From an uncultured Erysipelotrichaceae bacterium (GTDB taxonomy: Bacteria; Bacillota_I; Bacilli_A; Erysipelotrichales; Coprobacillaceae), in assembly GCA_910588075.1 (NCBI GenBank), contig CAJUOS010000061.1, positions 1-11,266 of the forward strand: DNA of 11,266 nucleotides. The letters run 5' to 3'. Each line of letters opens with the position of its first letter. The stretch's first letter is position 1. Position numbers and translations under genes: made by a program. Shown here one piece after another: positions 1 to 6,548 of this stretch. The notes under the pieces were generated by a model. That model was not told where the DNA came from, made no database searches, and saw only the letters and a list, made by a program, of their open reading frames with translations.

Positions 1-2
1 TA

Positions 3-197
3 GAGAAGATGTGTAAGATATTTGATGAAGTGAGAGAAATGGGAAAAGAACAAGGTAAAAAAGAAGGAATAGAGATAAATAGAATTGTATCTATACAAAG
101 TTTAATGAAGAATTTAAATTTAAATATAGAGGAAGCAATGAATGTATTAAGCATACCGAAAGAAGAACAAGAACATTATACACATTTGATTCATTAA
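3..197 (+). CDS. C-terminal end of an Rpn/PD-(D/E)XK nuclease-family transposase-like protein (5' cut by window)
   Basis: The reading frame is open to the left edge: two codons (Glu-Lys) precede the first ATG at 9, and there is no room for a ribosome binding site, so this is probably the tail of a longer gene. The visible part reads MCKIFDEVREMGKEQGKKEG, a charged helical segment with the Gly-Lys-Glu repeats typical of the C-terminus of Rpn recombination-promoting nucleases and the related 'PD-(D/E)XK nuclease family transposase' proteins. It ends in a short helical stretch (about residues 35-60) like the family's C-terminal helices. The nuclease core is outside the window, so activity cannot be judged. 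A strong terminator follows the stop within 10 nt, separating it from the polysaccharide genes. It could instead be a degenerate remnant or a small free-standing gene, which I think less likely. Confidence 0.6.
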   Translation, partial: EKMCKIFDEVREMGKEQGKKEGIEINRIVSIQSLMKNLNLNIEEAMNVLSIPKEEQEHYTHLIH

Positions 198-204
198 AAG
201 ATGC

Positions 205-237
205 CACCAATTATATTAATATAATTGGTGTTTTTTT
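205..237 (+). terminator. Rho-independent terminator after the Rpn-like gene
   Basis: A perfect 11-bp stem (CACCAATTATA at 205-215 and TATAATTGGTG at 220-230) with a TTAA loop is followed by seven T residues (231-237). It begins 8 nt after the stop of the upstream gene and insulates that gene from the VanZ gene. The stem is nearly symmetric, but only the + strand has the adjoining T-run of real length. Confidence 0.92.
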
Positions 238-282
238 CATTAAAAATGTTAAAAGTGGATAATTTCGTTTCTTAATATAGAC

Positions 283-311
283 TTGTGTTTATAAAGTAAT
301 AAGATTATAAT
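283..311 (+). promoter_or_regulatory. Sigma-A type promoter for the VanZ-family gene
   Basis: There is a perfect -10 box TATAAT at 306-311 and a weak -35 TTGTGT at 283-288, with a 17-bp spacer. A start about 7 nt downstream would leave a leader of only about 20 nt carrying the ribosome binding site AAAGGAGG (318-325), 11 nt before the ATG at 337. It lies directly after a terminator, where a new promoter is expected. Confidence 0.7.
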
Positions 312-336
312 ACCTACAAAGGAGGAAAGATAATAT

Positions 337-873
337 ATGAATCCAAAAATAAAGAAAAGATTAAGAATAATAGCAATTCTTACAACACTTATATGGATGA
401 TTGTTATTTTTAGATTTTCTATGGATACAGGAACATCTTCTCATGAGTTAAGTGATTTATGTGTACAAATCTTTAATAAGGCTGTTTATTCATTTACAGG
501 TAAGGATTTACGAATATCTATAACTCCTGAGCATTATGCAATGGTTGAATTATTTTTTAGAAAACTTGCACATATGGGTATATATTTTATATTAAGTATA
601 AATGTAATGGTTGTTTTATTTACTTTTAATATGAAAATGATTTCAAGAATATTTATATCTGTTTTCTTTTGTTTTATATATGCATGTACTGATGAATTTC
701 ATCAAATGTTTGTTGATGGAAGAGGAGCAAGTTTTTTTGATTGTTTAATAGATACAACTGGAGCTATTTTAGGAATTGTAGCTGCATTAATTCTTTACTG
801 TATTCTATATACAATAATGACAAAGTATCAAAAAAATCATGGATTGATTAAAGGGGCTTATGAAACGCAATAA
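337..873 (+). CDS. VanZ-family membrane protein
   Basis: This 178-residue protein has the VanZ-family layout. A first hydrophobic segment (about 9-26) leads into FSMDTGTSSHELS (27-39), the counterpart of the family's Ser-rich FS-x-S motif. RKLAHMGIYF (75-84) starts the second membrane segment, followed by a third at about 103-118. The signature DEFHQMFVDGRGAS (119-132), with D135 and D139, leads into a last segment (about 141-161). VanZ of enterococci gives low-level teicoplanin resistance by an incompletely understood mechanism, and relatives are common in Bacillota envelope loci. The start is fixed by AAAGGAGG at 318-325. It has its own promoter, and no terminator separates it from the capsule operon 107 nt downstream, so read-through is possible. 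Family membership is clear; a role in polysaccharide assembly is inferred from position only. Confidence 0.9.
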   Translation: MNPKIKKRLRIIAILTTLIWMIVIFRFSMDTGTSSHELSDLCVQIFNKAVYSFTGKDLRISITPEHYAMVELFFRKLAHMGIYFILSINVMVVLFTFNMKMISRIFISVFFCFIYACTDEFHQMFVDGRGASFFDCLIDTTGAILGIVAALILYCILYTIMTKYQKNHGLIKGAYETQ

Positions 874-905
874 TGAAAATAGTCATTTGAGAGAAAATCT
901 AAGTA

Positions 906-934
906 TTGTTGGAGAGAGTATATAATGATATAAT
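906..934 (+). promoter_or_regulatory. Main promoter of the polysaccharide operon
   Basis: TTGTTG (906-911) and TATAAT (929-934) are separated by exactly 17 bp. A second TATAAT at 921-926 has no good -35 partner. Transcription would start near 941, giving a leader of about 40 nt that contains AAGGAGG (967-973), 7 nt before the ATG at 981. This is the only clear promoter before the nine-gene run. Confidence 0.7.
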
Positions 935-960
935 ATTTATTGGTGTTATTATTAAATATT
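932..960. repeat. 8-bp inverted repeat overlapping the operon promoter -10 box
   Basis: AATATTTA (932-939) and TAAATATT (953-960) are perfect inverted copies 13 nt apart. The left arm overlaps the -10 box, so a transcript starting near 941 would lack it. The repeat would therefore act as a DNA operator, or form a hairpin only in read-through transcripts from the VanZ gene. Both arms are pure A/T, so chance occurrence in this AT-rich sequence is a real possibility. Confidence 0.35.
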
Positions 961-980
961 GATAAGAAGGAGGACAAGAA

Positions 981-2324
981 ATGAAAAAATTTTTTTATAG
1001 TTTTTTATTATTTTTGATAGAAGTTCTCCTTTTTTATATGATATCTATTGTTTTAAAAATACCGACAGATTTAATGTGTAGAATTGGTTTGATTTGGTTT
1101 ATTGTTATATTAATATTTAAACATTATAAAATAGAGTCAACATTAGTATGGGATGAAATTAGAAGTGATGCTAAAGCATTTATTTATTATTCTATGATAA
1201 GTTTTGCATTTCTTTATCCTCAATTACAATTTTATTTAAAAGTAGTGGGGATAGGTTTTTTTATGTTTTGTGTTTCAGTATTTGTTAATAGATTCTTACG
1301 TATTTTATTAAGAGATTTTTTAGCTAGAAAAACTCTTATAATAGGAACTGGAGAAGGGGCTTATAGAATTGGTAAGATTTCACATCATAATAGATTCGCT
1401 TTAACAAAAGTTGTTGGTTTTATAAAAGATGATGATGTCAATGAAGATTTATATAATGATGATTTGTTTGATATATTTGAGTATGAACTTTTAGATAATA
1501 TTATTGAAGAAAAGGAGATAGAACAAGTTATTATTGCTGTTTCTCATGCTGATCAGGCGAAAATTGATGAAATTTCTAAAAAAATATTTAATAAGGTTGA
1601 AATTATTAAAATATTACCTGAACTTAATTTTACAATGGCTTTTAATTCAGAAATTATTGATTTTGATGGAGAATTATTGATTTCAACATCAAGAGGGAAG
1701 TCAAGTGCAATTAAAAGAAAACTGAAAAGAATTATAGATATTAGTGCTGGGATATGTGGCTGTCTTTTATTATTGCCATTAACATTATGGGTTATAGTTA
1801 TGAATAAAAAGAATGGAGACACAGGTCCTATATTCTTTAAACAAGAAAGAATAGGGTATAGGGGGAAATCCATTTATATTTATAAGTACAGATCAATGGT
1901 TTTAGGTGCTGAAGAAATATTAGAAGAATTAATGGAAAATGATTCTACAATAAAAGAAGAATATTTAACTCATAAAAAATTAGCACAAGATCCACGTATT
2001 ACAAAAGTAGGACAATTTTTGCGTAAAACATCTCTTGATGAATTTCCACAATTTATTAATATTCTTAAAGGGGAAATGAGCTTGGTTGGACCAAGACCAT
2101 ATCTTTTAAGAGAAAAAGAGGATATGGATATTTATTATGAATCTATTATTAAATGTAAACCTGGTTTAACAGGAATGTGGCAAGCAAATGGAAGAAGTAA
2201 TGTTGGCTTTAAAGATCGTTGTAAATTAGATGATTATTATCATCGTAATTGGACTTTAGGATTAGATTTGATTATTATATATAAAACAATTAAAAGTGTA
2301 TTCTATGGTAAAGGAGCTTTATAG
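981..2324 (+). CDS. Undecaprenyl-phosphate sugar-1-phosphate transferase (WbaP/CpsE family)
   Basis: A polyprenyl glycosylphosphotransferase that would begin each repeat unit by moving hexose-1-phosphate from a UDP-sugar to undecaprenyl phosphate on the inner membrane face. The 447-residue length matches the long WbaP/CpsE class. Membrane helices fill about residues 1-110. A Rossmann-like domain follows, with IIGTGEGAYRIG (120-131). The catalytic domain starts at KRIIDI (249-254), with a re-entrant hydrophobic stretch at 257-273, then QERIGYRGK (288-296), KYRSM (302-306), DPRITKVGQFLRKTSLDE (337-354, with the catalytic Asp-Glu pair D353/E354), PQF (356-358), SLVGPRP (367-373) and PGLTG (394-398). 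The C-terminus GKGAL is typical. It is first in the operon, 7 nt after AAGGAGG. A6 and T7 tracts occupy codons 2-6. The sugar (glucose, galactose or N-acetylated) cannot be told from the motifs; the following Alg14/Alg13 pair makes glucose or galactose attractive. Confidence 0.95.
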   Translation: MKKFFYSFLLFLIEVLLFYMISIVLKIPTDLMCRIGLIWFIVILIFKHYKIESTLVWDEIRSDAKAFIYYSMISFAFLYPQLQFYLKVVGIGFFMFCVSVFVNRFLRILLRDFLARKTLIIGTGEGAYRIGKISHHNRFALTKVVGFIKDDDVNEDLYNDDLFDIFEYELLDNIIEEKEIEQVIIAVSHADQAKIDEISKKIFNKVEIIKILPELNFTMAFNSEIIDFDGELLISTSRGKSSAIKRKLKRIIDISAGICGCLLLLPLTLWVIVMNKKNGDTGPIFFKQERIGYRGKSIYIYKYRSMVLGAEEILEELMENDSTIKEEYLTHKKLAQDPRITKVGQFLRKTSLDEFPQFINILKGEMSLVGPRPYLLREKEDMDIYYESIIKCKPGLTGMWQANGRSNVGFKDRCKLDDYYHRNWTLGLDLIIIYKTIKSVFYGKGAL

Positions 2325-2347
2325 AACTGGTAAAAGGAGAAAGATTA

Positions 2348-2797
2348 ATGAAAATAGGATTAGTTGGCTCTAGTGGTGGTCATTTAACACATTTGTATAT
2401 GCTGAAACCAACATGGCAAAAATATGAAAGATTTTGGGTAACTTTTGATAAAGAGGATGCCAGAAGTCTTTTAAAAGAAGAAAAAGTCTATTCTTGTTAT
2501 TATCCAACAAATAGGAATATCAAGAATCTTATACGAAATACTTTTGTGGCTTGGAAAGTTTTGAGAAAAGAGAAACCAGATATTTTGGTTTCATCAGGAG
2601 CTGCTGTGGCTGTTCCATTCTTTTATCTAGGAAAATTATTTGGTAAAAAATTAATTTATATTGAAGTTTTTGATCGTGTTGATAAGCCAACTTTAACAGG
2701 GAGACTTGTTTATCCAATTACTGATCAATTTATTGTTCAATGGGAAGAACAGCTTAAAGTTTATCCAAAGGCAATCAATTTAGGAAGTATATTTTAG
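2348..2797 (+). CDS. Alg14-like partner subunit of a split glycosyltransferase (PssD/CpsF family)
   Basis: This 149-residue protein has the Alg14 fold signatures: the N-terminal glycine motif GSSGGHL (7-13), SSGAAVAVP (82-90) in a hydrophobic segment, and YIEVFDRVDKPTLTGRL (104-120) followed by VQWEEQ (130-135). In yeast Alg14 anchors the catalytic Alg13 to the membrane. In streptococci Cps14F enhances the beta-1,4-galactosyltransferase Cps14G. Here it likewise lies directly before its Alg13-like partner. Full length for the family, no truncation. It has ribosome binding site AAAGGAG at 2333-2339, 8 nt before the ATG, and lies 23 nt after the sugar transferase. It probably works with the next gene to add the second sugar to the lipid-linked primer; the sugar itself is inferred only from the cps14EFG-like order. 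Confidence 0.92.
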   Translation: MKIGLVGSSGGHLTHLYMLKPTWQKYERFWVTFDKEDARSLLKEEKVYSCYYPTNRNIKNLIRNTFVAWKVLRKEKPDILVSSGAAVAVPFFYLGKLFGKKLIYIEVFDRVDKPTLTGRLVYPITDQFIVQWEEQLKVYPKAINLGSIF

Positions 2798-2810
2798 GAG
2801 GAATATAGTC

Positions 2811-3305
2811 ATGATATTTGTAACAGTAGGGACACATGAACAACAGTTTAATAGATTAATTCAAAAAGTAGATGAATTAAAAAGGGATGGATATATTAAA
2901 GAAGATGTATTTATGCAAATTGGTTATAGTACATATAAACCTCAATATTGTCAATGGCAGTATATGATTTCCTATGATGAAATGTTACAAAATGTAAAAA
3001 AAGCAAGAATTATTATTACTCATGGAGGACCAGCAAGCTTTATTCTTCCTTTACAAGAGCATAAAATTCCTATCATTGTACCTCGACAGGAAAAATATAA
3101 TGAGCATATTAATAATCATCAAGTAGAGTTTGTTCATTTTGTTGAAGAAAAACAAAAAAATATAATAATTGTTGATAACATTGATGATTTAAGAGACGTA
3201 TTGGAAGATTATGATTCGTTTATTTGTCAAATGAATCAAGAAATTGTAAGTCATAATGAAAGTTTTAATGTAGAATTTGAAAAAATTATGAAAAATTTAT
3301 TATAA
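2811..3305 (+). CDS. Alg13-like catalytic subunit of the split glycosyltransferase (PssE/CpsG family)
   Basis: This 164-residue protein matches the C-terminal half of GT28 enzymes. It shows VTVGTH (4-9) at the start of the nucleotide-binding fold, THGGPASF (70-77), the donor-phosphate glycine loop, and PRQEKYNEHINNHQ (91-104), the donor-binding segment typical of Alg13/CpsG/MurG-type enzymes. It would carry the UDP-sugar site, while the upstream Alg14-like protein supplies membrane and acceptor binding. The ribosome binding site AGGAGG (2796-2801) overlaps the TAG stop of the upstream gene (2795-2797), which suggests coupled translation and balanced amounts of the two subunits. In the pneumococcal cps14 model this pair adds beta-1,4-galactose to glucose; that specificity is only an analogy here. 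Confidence 0.93.
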   Translation: MIFVTVGTHEQQFNRLIQKVDELKRDGYIKEDVFMQIGYSTYKPQYCQWQYMISYDEMLQNVKKARIIITHGGPASFILPLQEHKIPIIVPRQEKYNEHINNHQVEFVHFVEEKQKNIIIVDNIDDLRDVLEDYDSFICQMNQEIVSHNESFNVEFEKIMKNLL

Positions 3306-3306
3306 A
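3277..3306 (+). promoter_or_regulatory. Possible internal promoter before the GT4 gene
   Basis: TTGAAA (3277-3282) and TATAAA (3301-3306) with an 18-bp spacer overlap the end of the Alg13-like gene and precede the largest gap inside the operon (61 nt). Matches to both boxes are good, but such sequences arise often by chance at this base composition. Confidence 0.3.
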
Positions 3307-3366
3307 TAGAATGAAAAAATATGGTAAGATAAAAAGAGATGTTTTATTTCAAAGGAGCTGTTTGAA

Positions 3367-4452
3367 ATGAAGAAAATTTTAATGATTAATACAGTTGGAT
3401 ATGGGCAAAACGGAATTGTATCAGTATGTGCTAATTTATGTGAGGGACTAGATTTTCATAAATATAAAGTTGATTTAGTCTCTTTTTATGATATAGATGA
3501 ACAAATATTTAAAAAGTTTGAAAATACACATACAAAGCTTTATGTTCTTCCACATAGAAAAACAGAATTGAAGAGTTATCTTGTTCAACTTTATAAAATG
3601 ATGAAAGTTAATCATTATGATATTGTTCATGTTCATGGAAATAGTTCAACAATGATAATAGAATCTATTCTTGCAAGATTGTGTCATATTAAAAATATAG
3701 TTGTACATTGTCATAATAATAATACTTCTCATGCTTTTCTTAATAGTTGTTTAAAACCATTTTTTAAATTATCTTACACAGATGCTGTTGCTTGTTCTCA
3801 TTTAGCTGGTCAGTGGCTATTTGGGAAATCTCATTATTCTATTATAAAGAATGGTATACATTCACATGATTTTATTTTTGATACTTCAGCAAGAATGGAA
3901 ATAAGAAAAAAATTAAATATAACTGATGAATTAGTCTTAGGACATGTAGGGTTATTTAATCAACAAAAAAATCAAGAATTTTTATTAAAATTAATCAAAC
4001 AACTTGTTCAAAAAGATATTTCATGTCGTTTATTATTATTAGGTGATGGTGAACTTAAGGAACAGTTGATGAAGTTGACATACGAATTCAATATACAAGA
4101 TTATGTTATTTTTTTAGAAAACACTAATGATATTCCACAATTTTTATCAGCAATGGATGTGTTTGTATTTCCATCGAAATGGGAAGGATTTGGATTGGCT
4201 ATTTTAGAAGCACAAGCTAATGGTTTACCATGTCTTGTTTCAAATTTTGTTTCAGATGATGTCAATATTACAAAAGATTTAATATATATATCTTTAGATG
4301 ATTTAGATTTATGGATTGAAAAAATACTTTCTTTAGATTTATCGTTGCGTTATCAGCAAAGTTTAGGTAATATTAAGAAGATAAGAGAAGCAAATTATGA
4401 TTTTGAGAATATTGTTCAAGATTTAGAAGATTTATATAGTCATTCTCGTTAA
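3367..4452 (+). CDS. Glycosyltransferase family 4 (GT-B fold, EpsF-like)
   Basis: A cytoplasmic retaining-type glycosyltransferase of 361 residues. The N-terminal acceptor domain opens with an N-terminal strand and a Gly-rich turn (VGYGQNGIVSV, 10-20) and contains HVHGN (88-92). The C-terminal donor domain starts near 186 with LGHVGLFNQQKNQEFL (191-206), the counterpart of the family's VGR-x-x-x-QKN segment. It then shows LLLLGDGEL (222-230) and the EX7E motif E273-E281 in KWEGFGLAILEAQANGLP (271-288), which binds the nucleotide sugar. The overall pattern resembles EpsF/CpsF-type enzymes of Gram-positive polysaccharide clusters. It has ribosome binding site AAAGGAG at 3351-3357, 9 nt before the ATG. 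It likely adds the third sugar of the repeat. Donor and linkage cannot be read from the sequence. Confidence 0.93.
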   Translation: MKKILMINTVGYGQNGIVSVCANLCEGLDFHKYKVDLVSFYDIDEQIFKKFENTHTKLYVLPHRKTELKSYLVQLYKMMKVNHYDIVHVHGNSSTMIIESILARLCHIKNIVVHCHNNNTSHAFLNSCLKPFFKLSYTDAVACSHLAGQWLFGKSHYSIIKNGIHSHDFIFDTSARMEIRKKLNITDELVLGHVGLFNQQKNQEFLLKLIKQLVQKDISCRLLLLGDGELKEQLMKLTYEFNIQDYVIFLENTNDIPQFLSAMDVFVFPSKWEGFGLAILEAQANGLPCLVSNFVSDDVNITKDLIYISLDDLDLWIEKILSLDLSLRYQQSLGNIKKIREANYDFENIVQDLEDLYSHSR

Positions 4453-4453
4453 G

Positions 4454-4470
4454 AAAGGATGTTTTTTTTG
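4454..4470 (+). promoter_or_regulatory. Ribosome binding site that favours the TTG start at 4468
   Basis: AAAGGATG (4454-4461) matches the local AAAGGAGG consensus in seven of eight positions. An ATG at 4459 lies inside it and is thus unlikely to be used. The in-frame TTG at 4468 is 6 nt downstream of the site, a spacing close to those of neighbouring genes. The spacer belongs to a run of eight T residues (4462-4469). Confidence 0.65.
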
Positions 4471-5637
4471 AAAAAAGTAAAGTTATTGATTAAAAATCAT
4501 CATTGTTTATATCATACCTATCTTTATTTCAGTCAATTTATTATAGGAATGATGAAATTCATATTAAAACCAAAGAAAGGACAAATTCTATTTATTTCTT
4601 TTAATGGTGATAGATTTGATGATAGTCCTAAAGCTATTTATGATTATATGATAAATGATGAATTTTTTAATGATTATGAATTTATTTGGGCATTTCAAAA
4701 TCCAAGTCAATTTCATATATTACGAGGAAAGAAAATATCATTCGATTCTTTTAAATATTTTTATTATGCTATGACATCACAAGTATGGATTACCAATGTA
4801 GCAGTTGAAAGAGGATTAGCATTTAAACATAAAGATACTATTTATATCAATACATGGCATGGAACACCGTTAAAAAATATTGATAATGAAAAAGCTAAGA
4901 ATAAAAATCATTTTAGTCAAATTGATATAATGTGTGCTCAAAGCTGTTTTGATCAAAATATTTTTTCAGATATTTTTCATATAAAAAAAGAAAATATATT
5001 ATGTTGTGATTTACCAAGAAATGATATCTTATGTCAAGATAATCAAGATAAAATAAAAAAGATTAAGAAAGACTTAAATATCCCAATCAATAAAAAAGTT
5101 ATTTTATATATGCCTACATATCGTGAATACCAAGTTGATAAAAATGGAATGATTATTTTTGATATGCCTATTGATTTTAAAAAATGGTATCATTATTTAA
5201 AAGATGATTATATTATTTTATTTAGAGCACATTATCTTGTAGATAAAGTAGTTGATTATGAGCATATTGATTTTATAAAAAGTGTATCTACATATCCTGT
5301 TTTAAATGAGTTATTTTTAATATCAGATTTATTGATTAGTGATTATTCAAGTGCATATTTTGATTATTCAATTTTAAATAAACCAATGTTTTGTTTTGCA
5401 TATGATTATCAAGAATATTTAGATAAAAGAGGATTATATATGGATTTAAATATTTTACCATGTCAAATACATTATAATGAAGATTCTTTATTAGATGATT
5501 TATTACATTTTTCATATACTGAAGCATGTAAAAAAACCAAAGAATTTCAAGAAAAATTTGCCCCTCATTGTGGGAATGCAAGTCAATGTGTTGTTGAAAC
5601 TCTTAAAAATAAATTAAATGGAGGAATAAATCAGTGA
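4468..5637 (+). CDS. TagB/TagF-like CDP-glycerol glycerophosphotransferase
   Basis: This enzyme should transfer glycerol phosphate from CDP-glycerol to the lipid-linked oligosaccharide at the inner membrane face. From the TTG start it is 389 residues. Visible family motifs are NTWHGTPLK (128-136, with the conserved His), YMPTYRE (214-220), FRAH (252-255) and SDYSSAYFD (291-299), the Ser/Asp segment that binds the CDP-glycerol phosphates in TagF. The length equals the single-domain TagB/side-branch class; the much longer B. subtilis TagF polymerase has an extra N-terminal region absent here. I therefore favour addition of a single glycerol phosphate over poly(glycerol phosphate) synthesis. The donor could be made by the tagD gene at 9205. 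An upstream ATG at 4459 would add three residues but sits within the ribosome binding site. Its TGA stop overlaps the next start (GTGA). Confidence 0.9.
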   Translation: MKKVKLLIKNHHCLYHTYLYFSQFIIGMMKFILKPKKGQILFISFNGDRFDDSPKAIYDYMINDEFFNDYEFIWAFQNPSQFHILRGKKISFDSFKYFYYAMTSQVWITNVAVERGLAFKHKDTIYINTWHGTPLKNIDNEKAKNKNHFSQIDIMCAQSCFDQNIFSDIFHIKKENILCCDLPRNDILCQDNQDKIKKIKKDLNIPINKKVILYMPTYREYQVDKNGMIIFDMPIDFKKWYHYLKDDYIILFRAHYLVDKVVDYEHIDFIKSVSTYPVLNELFLISDLLISDYSSAYFDYSILNKPMFCFAYDYQEYLDKRGLYMDLNILPCQIHYNEDSLLDDLLHFSYTEACKKTKEFQEKFAPHCGNASQCVVETLKNKLNGGINQ

Positions 5638-6530
5638 ATAATATAGTTGCGATTATTGTAACTTTTAATAGAAAAGAATTGTTAGGGGAAGCTATTGAGG
5701 CTCTATGTTCGCAAACAATTCAAAGTTTTGATATTATGGTTGTTGATAATGCAAGTACTGATGGCACAAAGGAATATATTTCTTCATATGTTAATAATGG
5801 AACAATTCAATATTTTAATACAGGTAAGAATATTGGTGGGGCTGGAGGTTTCCATTTTGGAATGAAGAAGGCTTTGATGGAAAATTATGATTATATTTGG
5901 TTGATGGATGATGATACAATTCCTGATAAAGATTGTTTGGAAAATTTAATGAAAGCAAAAGAAATTCTTCATAATCAGTTTAGTTTTTTAAGTAGTTATG
6001 TTTATTGGATTGATCATTCGCCTTGTGTAATGAATTTTCAAAGAGCGTTTGAATATGGTTGGATTCAAAATCAAAGCCAACTTAAAGAAGGGATTATTCC
6101 TATTAAAACAGGAACTTTTGTCTCAGCTTTTATCAATACACAAACAGTAAAAAAAGTAGGTTTACCAATTAAAGAGTTTTTCATTTGGTCTGATGATACA
6201 GAATATACTTATCGTTTGAGTCAAGTACAACCTGCTTATTTTATTGCTAGAAGTCAAGTTTTACATAAAATGAATACGAATGCAAGTGCTGATATTGTAT
6301 CTTGTGATAAAGAGCGTATTGATAGATATTCAATTGCTGTGCGAAATAGATTTTATATAGCTAAAAAATATGGTATAAGAAGTCTTATAACATTTCATAG
6401 TCAATTTATTAAGAATTTGATAAGAGTTATTAAAAAAGCAGATAATGCTAAAATGAAACGATGCTTATCATTAATGAAAGGGTATGGTAAAGGATTGTTT
6501 TTCCATCCTCAGATTGAAAAAGATATATAA
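5634..6530 (+). CDS. GT2 glycosyltransferase, GlfT2-like (possible galactofuranosyltransferase)
   Basis: An inverting GT-A enzyme of 298 residues. It shows the GT2 start IVAIIVTFNRKELL (4-17), VVDNASTDGT (36-45), and NIGGAGGF (66-73), the Gly-rich block typical of the GlfT2/rhamnosyl branch. The metal-binding DDD is at 92-94 in WLMDDDTIPD. The acidic catalytic segment is WSDDTEY (185-191), with a histidine H211 about 23 residues later, close to the D-to-H spacing of mycobacterial GlfT2. The remaining 85 residues are basic and partly hydrophobic, suiting peripheral membrane contact. It starts at GTG 5634, supported by GGAGG at 5620-5624 with a 9-nt spacer, and overlaps the previous stop by 4 nt (GTGA), so translation is probably coupled. 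Galactofuranose is the best guess for the donor; rhamnose or another sugar is possible. No glf (UDP-galactopyranose mutase) gene lies in the window. Confidence 0.88.
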   Translation: MNNIVAIIVTFNRKELLGEAIEALCSQTIQSFDIMVVDNASTDGTKEYISSYVNNGTIQYFNTGKNIGGAGGFHFGMKKALMENYDYIWLMDDDTIPDKDCLENLMKAKEILHNQFSFLSSYVYWIDHSPCVMNFQRAFEYGWIQNQSQLKEGIIPIKTGTFVSAFINTQTVKKVGLPIKEFFIWSDDTEYTYRLSQVQPAYFIARSQVLHKMNTNASADIVSCDKERIDRYSIAVRNRFYIAKKYGIRSLITFHSQFIKNLIRVIKKADNAKMKRCLSLMKGYGKGLFFHPQIEKDI

Positions 6531-6548
6531 AGTTTAAAGGAGGTTTGT

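Noticed and set aside
921..926. First TATAAT as the operon -10 box
   Set aside because: No acceptable -35 hexamer lies 16-18 bp upstream, unlike the second TATAAT at 929-934, which pairs with TTGTTG at 17 bp.
1553..1873. 106-codon open frame on the - strand
   Set aside because: It lies wholly inside the conserved sugar transferase gene, on the opposite strand, and has no ribosome binding site or recognisable domain; it is a shadow of the real gene.
2529..2717. 62-codon open frame on the - strand
   Set aside because: Antisense to the Alg14-like gene, without a start signal or known motif.
5336..5581. 81-codon open frame on the - strand
   Set aside because: Antisense to the conserved SDYSS region of the glycerophosphotransferase; composition is that of reversed AT-rich coding sequence.
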